Below the pieces are notes generated by a model. That model worked only from the letters and a program-made list of their open reading frames with translations, was not told the origin of the DNA and did no database searches. A stretch of 13,413 nucleotides of DNA from Lachnospiraceae bacterium. GTDB taxonomy: Bacteria > Bacillota > Clostridia > Lachnospirales > Lachnospiraceae. The DNA lies in contig JAGAEH010000158.1 in assembly GCA_017613225.1 (NCBI GenBank), positions 1 to 13,413 of the forward strand, in the 5' to 3' direction. Position numbers and translations under genes: made by a program. Of this stretch, positions 1 to 7,835 are shown in pieces; positions within the stretch are counted from its first letter, which is position 1, and every line of letters starts with the position of its first letter.

Positions 1-475
<475 letters not shown>

Positions 476-488
476 TTTCTCCTCCTGT

Positions 489-1526
489 TTATACCCAGCT
501 GAGCACGACCTTGCCGGACTTGCCGCTGTTCATGGCTTCAAAGCCTTTTTCAAATTCAGTGTAATGGAAACGATGGGTGATGACAGGGGTCAGGTCCAGA
601 CCGCCCTGCACCATGTAGCTCATCTGATGCCAGTTGTCCATCTTTCTGCCGTAGATGCCCTGCAGCGTCAGGCCGCGGCCGATGATGTCGTTCATGTTCA
701 GCTCCACCGGCTTGTTGCTGATGCCCAGCAGGGAGACCTTGCCGCCCGTGCGCATCACGGAGAACATCTGCTTTAAGGCAGCGCCGGCGCCGGACATCTC
801 CAGGCCGATGTCGAAGCCTTCCACGATGTGCAGCTGCTTCATCACCTCGCGCAGATCTTCCTTCGCCGTGTTGACCGCCGCGTCCACGCCCAGCTTCTTC
901 GCCAGCCCTAAGCGGTAGTCGTTGATGTCGGTGATCACCACCCGGCGGGCGCCCGCGTGCTTGCAGATGGCGCCTGCGATGATGCCGATGGGGCCCGCGC
1001 CCGTGATCAGCACGTCCTCCGCCACCATCTCCCACATCAGCGCGGTGTGGGTGGCGTTGCCGAAGGCGTCGAAGAAGGATACCACGTCCTCGTCCAGGCT
1101 CTCATCGATCTCGATCACGTTGATGGCCGGGATCACGATGTACTCCGCGAAGGCGCCGTCGCGGTCCACGCCCACGCCCTTGGTGTCCTTGCACCACTGG
1201 ATGTTGCCGCTGCGGCAGTTCCTGCAGTGATGGCAGGTGATGTGTCCCTCGCCGGAGACCCGCTGGCCCACCACCAGATGGTCCACGCCCTCGCCGAGCT
1301 TATCGATCTCGCCCACGTATTCGTGGCCGATGGTCATCGGCGGATGGGTGATGTGCTCCTGTGCCCAGGGATCCCAGTTGTAAATGTGGACATCCGTGCC
1401 GCAGATCGCGGTCTTGTGGATCTTGATCCGGACCTCGCCGAAACCGGGTTCCGGGACCGGCACCTTGCGCAGCTCCAGACCGGGGCCCGCTGTCGGCTTT
1501 ACGATTGCATCCATTAAGCGTTCCAT
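489..1526 (-). CDS. tdh: L-threonine 3-dehydrogenase
   Basis: Zinc-dependent medium-chain dehydrogenase that oxidises L-threonine to 2-amino-3-ketobutyrate with NAD+. With the start chosen here it has 345 residues. Catalytic-zinc ligands are C42 (in AICGTDVH) and H68-E69 (GHEYVGE). The structural-zinc cysteines are C98, C101, C104 and C112, and the Rossmann motif GAGPIG is at 176-181. The C-terminus SGKSGKVVLSW is typical of Tdh. An in-frame ATG at 1571 exists, but it lies within the -10 box of the promoter, so it would not be on the transcript. The ATG at 1526 has a GGAGG site about 5 bases upstream and is preferred; an ATG at 1514 is a weaker alternative. It is directly followed by kbl, giving the classical two-step threonine-to-glycine pathway. 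Confidence 0.96.
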   Translation of the reverse strand: MERLMDAIVKPTAGPGLELRKVPVPEPGFGEVRIKIHKTAICGTDVHIYNWDPWAQEHITHPPMTIGHEYVGEIDKLGEGVDHLVVGQRVSGEGHITCHHCRNCRSGNIQWCKDTKGVGVDRDGAFAEYIVIPAINVIEIDESLDEDVVSFFDAFGNATHTALMWEMVAEDVLITGAGPIGIIAGAICKHAGARRVVITDINDYRLGLAKKLGVDAAVNTAKEDLREVMKQLHIVEGFDIGLEMSGAGAALKQMFSVMRTGGKVSLLGISNKPVELNMNDIIGRGLTLQGIYGRKMDNWHQMSYMVQGGLDLTPVITHRFHYTEFEKGFEAMNSGKSGKVVLSWV

Positions 1527-1570
1527 ATCTTCCTCCATAGAAAAGAATGTTGGGATATTTCTCTGGTTCA

Positions 1571-1599
1571 ACTATAGTTTTTCGGGTAGCTTTTGTCAA
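1571..1599 (-). promoter_or_regulatory. Sigma-A-type promoter of tdh-kbl
   Basis: Reading the minus strand, a perfect -35 TTGACA (1594-1599) is followed by a 17-bp spacer and a -10 TATAGT (1571-1576). The predicted transcript starts near 1564 with a leader of about 38 bases. An imperfect 16-bp palindrome (1594-1609) overlaps the -35 box and could be an operator; this is only a suggestion. Confidence 0.85.
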
Positions 1600-1636
1600 T
1601 TGATTGTCAGGGCATCGCCGCATATTTCAGGCACTT

Positions 1637-1664
1637 AAAAGGCGCGGTCCAAGCGCCGCGCCTT
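1637..1664 (-). terminator. Intrinsic terminator behind the alcohol dehydrogenase gene
   Basis: On the minus strand an AAGGCGCGG arm, an 8-base loop and a CCGCGCCTT arm form a 9-bp stem, with only four T residues in the run. It sits about 20 bp past the stop codon of the dehydrogenase gene and upstream of the tdh promoter, separating the two transcription units. The short T run makes it weaker than the hsp20 terminator. Confidence 0.7.
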
Positions 1665-1683
1665 CATCTGTTCTCTTTGAAGT

Positions 1684-2850
1684 TTACCTGCACTCCAGCA
1701 GGATCTGATACAGTTCTTCCCTGTCGAATTTCCTGGGACAGCCGCCGGTCAGCAGGGTGGAGTCCGCGATGGCGCGGTAGTCCGTGTCCTCCGGGATCCC
1801 CAGCTCGCGGAAGGTGGAGGGAAGGCCCACTTCCTTCACAAAGGCCGCGATCTGGTCCACGAAAGCCTGGGCCATCTGTGCCCGGGTCCTGCCCGCGGGA
1901 TCCACGCCCCAGACCACCTCGGCCAGCCGGGCGAACTGTACTTCGGCCTCCTTCACCATGTGCTGGTACATCACCGGATGGATCACCGCCAGGCCCTGTC
2001 CGTGGCTGCAGTCCGTGTAGGCGCCCAGCTGGTGCTCCAGCATGTGGGCCTGGAAATCTGTCTTTTTGCCGATCTTGAACACGCCTGTCTCCGCCATGCC
2101 GGAATCCCAGATCAGCTCGCTGCGAATGAACAGGTCCTCCGGATCCTTCAGGGTGGCGCGCATGCTGCGGATGATGTTCCGCATGCAGGCCTCGTTCATC
2201 TCATCCGTCAGATTCACGTACCGGGGCTCGCCCATGTAGGACTCCAGGCAGTGGCTCAGGGTGTCGAAGGAGCCGGTCATCACCTGCTTGAGCGGGGTAG
2301 ACATGGTGTGCTTCGGGTCCAGGATGACAAAGTCGAAAAAGGCGGAGAACACGTCGTCCTTGATCTTCTTCTCCTCGTTGGTGATCACCGCGCCGTTGTT
2401 CATCTCCGCGCCGGTGCCGAAGGCTGTCAGCACGCAGCCTGCGGGAAGAAAGCGGCTGTGGTCCAGGGCCTTCTGCCCCTCGTTGCCCAGATCCCAGATG
2501 TCCTCTTCCATCCCGGCCTGGGCCGCGATGACCTTGCAGCAGTCCAGCACGGAGCCGCCGCCCACAGCCAGGACAAAGTCCACGCCTTCTTTTTTAGCCA
2601 GCGCCGCCCCTTCCAGGGCCTTGGCATAGGTGGGGTTGGGCATGATGCCCGGAAACTCCACGATCTCCTTGCCCGCCGCTTTCAGCAGGCCGGTGATCTC
2701 CTCATACACGCCGTTCTTTTTGATGGAACCGAAGCCGTAGGCCAGCATCACTTTTTTGCCGACTTTCGCCAGTTCCACAGGCAGAGCGCGCTGCGCGGCG
2801 CCTTCGCCGAAATATACTTTTACCGGAAAACTGTAGGTGAATGAATTCAT
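1684..2850 (-). CDS. Iron-containing alcohol dehydrogenase (NADPH butanol dehydrogenase/YqhD-like)
   Basis: A 388-residue group III (iron-dependent) alcohol dehydrogenase, expected to reduce aldehydes to alcohols in the cytoplasm. The N-terminal dinucleotide fold carries GFGS (39-42) and GGGSVLD (97-103). S42 matches the position that contacts the NADPH 2'-phosphate in YqhD, so NADPH is likely. Metal ligands by alignment to YqhD are D196, H200, H269 and H283; the last two keep the 14-residue spacing of the family. The ATG has an AGGAGG site four bases upstream. It starts 18 bp behind mazF with no promoter visible in the gap, so it may be read from the mazEF promoter; a promoter inside mazF cannot be excluded. 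The physiological substrate (butanal, acetaldehyde or another aldehyde) cannot be decided from sequence. Confidence 0.92.
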   Translation of the reverse strand: MNSFTYSFPVKVYFGEGAAQRALPVELAKVGKKVMLAYGFGSIKKNGVYEEITGLLKAAGKEIVEFPGIMPNPTYAKALEGAALAKKEGVDFVLAVGGGSVLDCCKVIAAQAGMEEDIWDLGNEGQKALDHSRFLPAGCVLTAFGTGAEMNNGAVITNEEKKIKDDVFSAFFDFVILDPKHTMSTPLKQVMTGSFDTLSHCLESYMGEPRYVNLTDEMNEACMRNIIRSMRATLKDPEDLFIRSELIWDSGMAETGVFKIGKKTDFQAHMLEHQLGAYTDCSHGQGLAVIHPVMYQHMVKEAEVQFARLAEVVWGVDPAGRTRAQMAQAFVDQIAAFVKEVGLPSTFRELGIPEDTDYRAIADSTLLTGGCPRKFDREELYQILLECR

Positions 2851-2868
2851 GGTGCCTCCTTGTCGTGT

Positions 2869-3177
2869 TCAATCATATTCAAGCATTCCCTGCAATGCGT
2901 CCGAGATGTTCATGATCATGTCATGGGGCAGACTGTCGATCCTCGTACAGTCCCGGACCTGGGGATCGATCAGTTTGATCTGCTCGCAGATCACTGTTCC
3001 GCTGGTCTTCTGCCTGCCGGTCACCGCGATATGCAGTGCTCCTTCCGGCACCCCCTGCAGCAGAGGGCAGACGTGAAAGAGTCCTGTCGCTCTGATAAAG
3101 CTGTTCCTGCTGACGACCATGAACAGGCTCTTGAACCCGGCGATCCGGATCAGGTCGCCTTGAAATAGTTCTGTCAC
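2869..3177 (-). CDS. mazF: MazF/PemK-family toxin endoribonuclease
   Basis: A 102-residue protein of the PemK/MazF fold, expected to cut mRNA at short specific sequences when not bound by its antitoxin. Family features are the N-terminal QGDLIRI (6-12), the VVSRNSF strand (21-27, with the usual S-R-N), VCPLL (36-40) and the GTVICEQIKLIDPQVRD segment. The length is normal for PemK-type toxins. The start codon is GTG at 3177, overlapping the antitoxin stop as GTGA, with a GGGAG ribosome site inside the antitoxin gene. This arrangement couples translation of toxin to antitoxin. The toxin looks intact. Its cleavage specificity cannot be read from sequence. Confidence 0.9.
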   Translation of the reverse strand: MTELFQGDLIRIAGFKSLFMVVSRNSFIRATGLFHVCPLLQGVPEGALHIAVTGRQKTSGTVICEQIKLIDPQVRDCTRIDSLPHDMIMNISDALQGMLEYD

Positions 3178-3416
3178 AGCAGCTCCCTTCCGACCGGATC
3201 TCCCCAGTCAAAGGGGCAGACGCTGATCTCGCCTCCAAATTCGGCGGCGCGTTCTTCCAGCGTTTTATGGCGGAACACCTTTTTCAAAACAATGGCATTT
3301 TCAACCACGTCGATCTGCAGTTCGTCGGAAGTCTTTATGTCCAGTTTTTCCAAAACAGCCCGCGGGATACGGATCCCCTGGCTGTTCCCCCAGGGTCTGA
3401 CAGAGACGGTCTCCAT
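3174..3416 (-). CDS. mazE: MazE-like AbrB-family antitoxin
   Basis: An 80-residue type II antitoxin. The N-terminal half is a swapped-hairpin AbrB/SpoVT DNA-binding domain with the signature RPWGNSQGIRIPRAVLEKL (7-25). The C-terminal tail, ending FDWGDPVGRELL, is the part that in this family wraps around and blocks the toxin. The ATG has an AAGGAGG site five bases upstream. It is the first gene of the pair, as usual for mazEF, and overlaps the toxin by 4 bp. A palindrome over its own promoter suggests autoregulation by the MazE or MazEF complex. Confidence 0.92.
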   Translation of the reverse strand: METVSVRPWGNSQGIRIPRAVLEKLDIKTSDELQIDVVENAIVLKKVFRHKTLEERAAEFGGEISVCPFDWGDPVGRELL

Positions 3417-3444
3417 GGCAGCCTCCTTCCTCTATTGTATAAAC

Positions 3445-3483
3445 GTATATACTATATATACTGTATTTTCTATCATGAGTCAA
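3445..3483 (-). promoter_or_regulatory. mazEF promoter with overlapping palindromic operator
   Basis: On the minus strand, -35 TTGACT (3478-3483), a 17-bp spacer and -10 TATATA (3455-3460). A perfect 7-bp inverted repeat with a 3-bp spacer, GTATATA-N3-TATATAC (3445-3461), covers the -10 box and the bases just after it. This is where an AbrB-type antitoxin would be expected to repress its own transcription. The leader is about 30 bases. Confidence 0.8.
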
Positions 3484-3487
3484 CCAG

Positions 3488-3514
3488 AACACAAAAGGAC
3501 CGTCCCTGTGTGTT
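3488..3514. repeat. REP-like imperfect palindrome between comEC and mazE
   Basis: A 27-base near-palindrome: AACACA and TGTGTT outer arms, a GGA/TCC inner stem and a CCG loop, with two mismatches. The motif with AGGACCGTCCC inside ACACA...TGTGT resembles short palindromes often seen near RAYT-type (IS200-like) transposase genes in Firmicutes and other bacteria; that resemblance is from memory. It lies between the comEC stop (3523) and the mazE -35 box, and could also act as a weak transcription stop for the com operon. No T run follows it on the minus strand. Confidence 0.5.
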
Positions 3515-3520
3515 TTCTAT

Positions 3521-5446
3521 TCATTTCCTCAGCTCCACTGTGACGTTCCCCTCCTCCGCGGTACAGTGAACCTGCGCGCCGATGGCAGCCAGGCGCTCCA
3601 GGGTCTCCGCGTGGGGATGCCCGTAGGGGTTGTTCCTGCCGGCGCTGATCAGCACCGTCTTTGGCCGGGTCTGCTCCAGAAGGGCTTCCCCGGTGGAGAA
3701 ACGGCTGCCGTGATGAGCCGCCTTCAGCAGATCCACCCTCGGCCAGGGGGCTCCGGCAGACTCCTCCGCCTCTTCCGCGTCTCCCATGAACAGGGCGGAG
3801 AAACCTTCGTATTCCATTAGGAGGACCATGGACCGATCGTTGGTGTTTTCCGCCTGCAGGCCTTCGAACTGGACGGAAAGTTCCATCTCTCCGGCTTTCA
3901 GGCGGTCTCCTGCCTCCAGCCAGTGCCAGTCGGCTCCCACAGTCTGTGCCGCCTCCCGCAGGGCTTCGTACTCCTCACAGCCGCGGCTGACCTCTGAGGC
4001 GCAGACCATCTCCACCTTCAGCGTGAGCTCCGCCAGCACCGCGCTGATCCCGTTGATGTGGTCCGTGTCCGGGTGGCTTAAGAACACGGCATGGATCTGC
4101 GTCAGTCTTTGCTTTTGCAGATAGGGAACGATCACTTTCGTCCCCGCATTCTCAATGGTGTTGCTGCCGCCGTCGATCAGCACTGCCCCGCCCCCCGGCA
4201 GTTCCAGCACGATACAGTCCCCCTGTCCTACGTACAGAGCCGTGACAGCCGCCTGAGTACGGGCCGGCCGCTGCAAAAACAGCACGATCAGGCACAAAAG
4301 CAGCGCCGCCGCAGCGCGGAAAGCCGGACGGTCACAGACCGAGCGCCGGTCTGTGGAGTCCTCCGCCTCATCCGTCTTCGCTCCTGCGTCTGCGGTCTTT
4401 CTCTCCCGATCCTGCCTCTCCGCTTTCCGGCACCTCCACTTCATCAGCACCAGCGCCGCCGCCAGCAGGCCGTAGTACAGCGCCAGCTGCCAGGTCCTTG
4501 GCTGGCCAGTCACCCACAGGGCACCGGGCAGCCGCAGCATCTGCGCGCAGAGCCAGCGGATCCCTAAAAAGACGTAGTGGGCCAGGCCGCACAAAAAGAC
4601 GCCGCCGGGGACGTAGATCAGGGCCGCCAGAGCCGCAGCGAACACACTGGCCAGGGCAATGCCCGTCAGCGGCACCACCAGAAGATTCATTATCAGGCCG
4701 TACAGGGGAAGCTTATAGAAATGCCAGGCCACCAGGGGAAAGGTGACAAGCTGCACCGCGGCGCTGGCGATCACGGTCCTTTTTATCCCGCTCTTTTCCG
4801 CGCCCAGCCATCTGGTGAGCACAGGCGCCGCCACGCTCAGGGCCCAGACCGCCCCGAAGGAGAGCTGAAAGGCCGCGTTGAACAGGTAGAGAGGATCCTT
4901 CAGCAGTATCAGCAGTCCCGCCAGCCCCAGGGCCGAAGGGGCGTCGTAAGTCCGCTTCGCGAACATGGCGCCGGTCTGCACCGAATACATGATGAAAGCC
5001 CGCCAGGCGGAGACGGCGCCGCCTATCATCAGCACATAGAAAAGCAGCAGGACGCCCGCCGCCAGGGCGGCGGTCTTTTTGGACAGCCCCAGCTTCTGCA
5101 GAAGCCGCCGCGCCGCGCCGGCGATCAGGGACAGATGCAGCCCGGATATGGCGATGATGTGGGCGATCCCGCCGTTCTGGAACAGGCTGTAAGTGTCCTC
5201 CGGCAGACTGCGCTTATCGCCCAGCATCAGCGCCGTAAAGATCCCTTCCTCCTCGTCATCCGCCGAAAGCCTGCGCAGGCTCTCCCGCAGAAAGGCCTTC
5301 CCCTGCTCCAGAAAGGCCAGGGAAACGTCCGGCGTCTCCGAGGCATAATACGAAGAGGCCGGAACTTCCACCAGTCCCAGCCAGGCAGCCAGCAGCTCTC
5401 CCAGGATCCACCCCGTCAGGATCCAGAGCAGCGGTCTTCTGATCAT
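3521..5446 (-). CDS. comEC: ComEC/Rec2 DNA-uptake channel protein, apparently lacking the OB-fold domain
   Basis: Inner-membrane channel that passes single-stranded DNA into the cell during transformation. Order in the 641 residues: an N-terminal hydrophobic segment (5-25), a short linker, the multi-spanning Competence domain (about 55-340, with GGIAHIIAISGLH ending at H104), a charged loop (about 340-375), another hydrophobic segment (about 378-395) and a C-terminal metallo-beta-lactamase domain. The latter keeps HPDTDH (458-463), D556 (MGDAEE), HHGS (578-581) and NNPYGHPH, so the nuclease-type site looks intact. Only about 25 residues separate the first hydrophobic segment from the helix before the Competence domain, where other ComEC proteins carry an OB-fold of roughly 100 residues. 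An in-frame stop lies 12 bp upstream (the end of the preceding gene), so no longer start is possible. No good ribosome site precedes the ATG; translation is probably coupled to the preceding gene. Confidence 0.93.
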   Translation of the reverse strand: MIRRPLLWILTGWILGELLAAWLGLVEVPASSYYASETPDVSLAFLEQGKAFLRESLRRLSADDEEEGIFTALMLGDKRSLPEDTYSLFQNGGIAHIIAISGLHLSLIAGAARRLLQKLGLSKKTAALAAGVLLLFYVLMIGGAVSAWRAFIMYSVQTGAMFAKRTYDAPSALGLAGLLILLKDPLYLFNAAFQLSFGAVWALSVAAPVLTRWLGAEKSGIKRTVIASAAVQLVTFPLVAWHFYKLPLYGLIMNLLVVPLTGIALASVFAAALAALIYVPGGVFLCGLAHYVFLGIRWLCAQMLRLPGALWVTGQPRTWQLALYYGLLAAALVLMKWRCRKAERQDRERKTADAGAKTDEAEDSTDRRSVCDRPAFRAAAALLLCLIVLFLQRPARTQAAVTALYVGQGDCIVLELPGGGAVLIDGGSNTIENAGTKVIVPYLQKQRLTQIHAVFLSHPDTDHINGISAVLAELTLKVEMVCASEVSRGCEEYEALREAAQTVGADWHWLEAGDRLKAGEMELSVQFEGLQAENTNDRSMVLLMEYEGFSALFMGDAEEAEESAGAPWPRVDLLKAAHHGSRFSTGEALLEQTRPKTVLISAGRNNPYGHPHAETLERLAAIGAQVHCTAEEGNVTVELRK

Positions 5447-5458
5447 GTGTTCTTTTGT

Positions 5459-6379
5459 TTACTCTTTGATCTCTACGATGTCCGAATTGAATGAGAAAGG
5501 TTCGGCCAGTGACAGCTTGGAGAGCCCAAGCTCCACGTCCGTAGAACTGTTGATCGCGAACTGCACCTGTTCGATGCCTTCCAGCGAAGTAAGGGAGTTG
5601 ACGATGGCATAGATCGCCAGCTCTTCCCTGCCGGCTTCCATGTCGGAGACGAAGGTCTCGTCAAAGTTCAGGTAGCAGATGCCGTCCCGGGTGCTGATGC
5701 TCAGCAGGGAGGCCCCAGAGGGCACCACCGCGTAGCCCTCTCCCGGATCCGGTCCGGCCAGAAGCTGGCGGATGACCGTCCGTTCGGGCGAAACGTTGCT
5801 GCTGTCGCGGACGCTCTTTTCCACCTCCAGAAGGCGCGTTCCGGTCTCGTTGGCAAAATAGAGCTTCATGTCCGAGACACGGTAGTCGCTTTCCTCCCGG
5901 CCGGCATTGTTGACGAACATCGCCGGACGCATGAGGCCAAAGGTCCTGCCGGAATTGTCCGTCACGGCTTCTCCGTTGATATACACCAGCAGAGCGTCCA
6001 CACCCTCCACCTGGGTCAGGGTCCTGGTCAGGGCGGAAAGGGTCAGCAGATAGGCCTGGTAGGCCAGATCCCCCCGGTTTCCCTCCAGATAGAGCTTCAG
6101 GATACTGCCGTTCATCCCCGTCTGATCGGTATTGACGGCAAACCTTCCGGCCAGCACGGAGACTTTGTCCGTACTCTCGACGGTCTCCATTCTGGCCAGC
6201 AGTTCCGTCACCTGCTTCATGGGCGTCTTCTCCTGCGGAACGTAGTCTTCCGTCAGCAGCGCGCTTCCCTGCAGGTTCAGGCAGTAGACGTACAGGGCGT
6301 CTTCCGGCCGTTCCTGGTTCTTGTAGCAGCCGCAGAAAAGAAGCGCGATCAGAAGCAAAAACGCAATTGTCTTTTTCAT
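5459..6379 (-). CDS. GerMN-domain lipoprotein
   Basis: A 306-residue predicted lipoprotein. It has a lysine start (MKKT), a hydrophobic core and cysteine C18 in FCGC, which is a somewhat unusual lipobox (C16 at -2). The mature part contains two GerMN-like units, about 45-165 and 185-300. The second is the clearer, with GTRLLEVEKSV, ERTVIRQLLAGP and DGICYLNFDETF. GerMN domains occur in sporulation/germination protein GerM and in extracytoplasmic proteins such as LpqB; their exact role is not settled. The ATG overlaps the kinase stop as ATGA, with a GGAGGAG-type site upstream. Placed directly after a sensor kinase, it may be an accessory sensor or envelope partner of that kinase, by analogy with the LpqB-MtrAB arrangement of actinobacteria. 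That role is inference. Confidence 0.85.
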   Translation of the reverse strand: MKKTIAFLLLIALLFCGCYKNQERPEDALYVYCLNLQGSALLTEDYVPQEKTPMKQVTELLARMETVESTDKVSVLAGRFAVNTDQTGMNGSILKLYLEGNRGDLAYQAYLLTLSALTRTLTQVEGVDALLVYINGEAVTDNSGRTFGLMRPAMFVNNAGREESDYRVSDMKLYFANETGTRLLEVEKSVRDSSNVSPERTVIRQLLAGPDPGEGYAVVPSGASLLSISTRDGICYLNFDETFVSDMEAGREELAIYAIVNSLTSLEGIEQVQFAINSSTDVELGLSKLSLAEPFSFNSDIVEIKE

Positions 6380-7833
6380 CCCTGCTCCTCCCCGGCGTCT
6401 TCCTCCGTGTACACCAGCGGAATGCGCACCACAAAGGTGCTGCCTTCCTCGGTGCTGCTGTGGACCTTGATCGCCCCGTTATGCATGTTAATGATGGACT
6501 TGGTGATGGACAGTCCCAGGCCGGTGCCGCCCGTGGCGCGGGCGCGGTCCTTATCCACGCGGAAGAACCGCTCGAAGATATGCTCCTGGGCCTCCTCCGG
6601 AATGCCGCAGCCGGAATCCGCCACCTTGATGTAGAAATACTTCAGGTCGGCGTTGAGGGACACGCGGACCCAGCCGCCCTCCCTGTTGTACTTGATGGCG
6701 TTCTCCACCAGGTTGGTGATGGCCTGAGTCATTTTGGCTTCGTCCACGTCGGCCATGACCGGGCGGAAGCTTTCGTAGGCCAGTTCCACCCCCGCCGCCT
6801 GGGCGATGGGCATCAGCCGCTTTAAGGTCTGCTGCAGCCAGTCGTTGATATTGATGTTGCTCACGTGGAGGGCAGACACGCCCCGGTCCAGACGGACCAT
6901 GGACAGCAGGTCGTCGATGATGTGGCTCTCCCGGTCGATCTCCTTCGTGATGTCCTCCATGAACTCCCGGTAGAGTTCGTTGGGGACTTCGCCCATGGAG
7001 AGCAGGGATTCCGCCAGCACGCGGACGGAGGTGATGGGCGTCTTCAGCTCGTGAGCCACGTCGGAGATGAACTCCTGGCGGGATTCATCCAGCATGCGCA
7101 GCCGTCCGATGGTGCGGTTCACCGCGTCGCTGATCCTCGCGGTCTCCTTGTAATTGCGCACGTTGACGCTGCCCCGCAGGCTGCCGTCCGCAGCCGCGTC
7201 CACGGACTGCACAAGCTTCCGCAAAGGGCGCATCAGGAAGAAGATGGAAAGAAGGGAGACCAGCACCAGCGTGCCCAGGACCACCAGCAGGTACAGGGGC
7301 ATGCGCTCCCTGACGTAGAGAATGCCGCCGACGGCGTCGCTCAGGTCCTTGGTGACCAGCACGATGCCCTCCACGGTCCTTTCGGTGCCCTCTGCCCGGA
7401 CCATGGGATAGGCGATGATCGACATCATCTCCTCCCGGTCCGCGTAGGTGACCACGCTCTTGGCCGACAGGCAGCTCATGACCTGTTCCGAGACATTGTA
7501 TCTTCCCTTATCGACGTTATAGGAATCGTTGATGATGCGGCAGTCCGCGTCCATGACCTGGATGCGCGCGTCCCAGATGTCAGCCACCTGCGAAAGCATG
7601 AAGCTGACCGATTGATCGTTTGGCGCAGAAATATAACCGGAAGCCTGCAGCTGATTTGCCAGTATCATCGCCTGCTCCCGGGATCTCTGCACGGTGTTTT
7701 CAATGTCCTGCGTTTCAGCCCGGCTCGTCAGATAAAAGCTGGACAGGACAAGGGGGACCGTGCTCAGAATGATGATCAGGACGAACAGCCTGATGCCCAG
7801 GCTGATGCCCTTTCTCTTATCGTCCTTTGCCAT
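6376..7833 (-). CDS. Sensor histidine kinase (HAMP, HisKA, HATPase_c)
   Basis: A 485-residue membrane-bound kinase. Segments: TM1 about 14-34, an extracytoplasmic domain of about 145 residues, TM2 about 182-204, HAMP about 205-255, dimerisation helix with phospho-acceptor H261 in VAHELKTP, then the ATP-binding domain with the N box (NLVENAIKYN), G1 (DSGCGIP), F box (FERFFR) and G2 (GGTGLGLSI). All catalytic boxes are intact. The layout resembles WalK/PhoR/ResE-type kinases, but no cytoplasmic PAS domain is seen between HAMP and HisKA. It begins 2 bp after the response-regulator stop, so they form a cognate pair. The signal sensed cannot be deduced. Confidence 0.93.
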   Translation of the reverse strand: MAKDDKRKGISLGIRLFVLIIILSTVPLVLSSFYLTSRAETQDIENTVQRSREQAMILANQLQASGYISAPNDQSVSFMLSQVADIWDARIQVMDADCRIINDSYNVDKGRYNVSEQVMSCLSAKSVVTYADREEMMSIIAYPMVRAEGTERTVEGIVLVTKDLSDAVGGILYVRERMPLYLLVVLGTLVLVSLLSIFFLMRPLRKLVQSVDAAADGSLRGSVNVRNYKETARISDAVNRTIGRLRMLDESRQEFISDVAHELKTPITSVRVLAESLLSMGEVPNELYREFMEDITKEIDRESHIIDDLLSMVRLDRGVSALHVSNININDWLQQTLKRLMPIAQAAGVELAYESFRPVMADVDEAKMTQAITNLVENAIKYNREGGWVRVSLNADLKYFYIKVADSGCGIPEEAQEHIFERFFRVDKDRARATGGTGLGLSITKSIINMHNGAIKVHSSTEEGSTFVVRIPLVYTEEDAGEEQG

Positions 7834-7835
7834 GA

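Noticed and set aside
1527..1571. N-terminal extension of threonine dehydrogenase from the ATG at 1571
   Set aside because: That ATG overlaps the -10 box and lies upstream of the predicted transcript start; the extension has no counterpart in the family.
1960..2844. Plus-strand open frame of 294 codons opposite the alcohol dehydrogenase
   Set aside because: It is antisense to a gene with intact metal and cofactor motifs; the translation shows no domain.
4577..5494. Plus-strand open frame of 305 codons opposite comEC
   Set aside because: Its low-complexity Q/R/G composition and full overlap with the clear ComEC frame mark it as a shadow.
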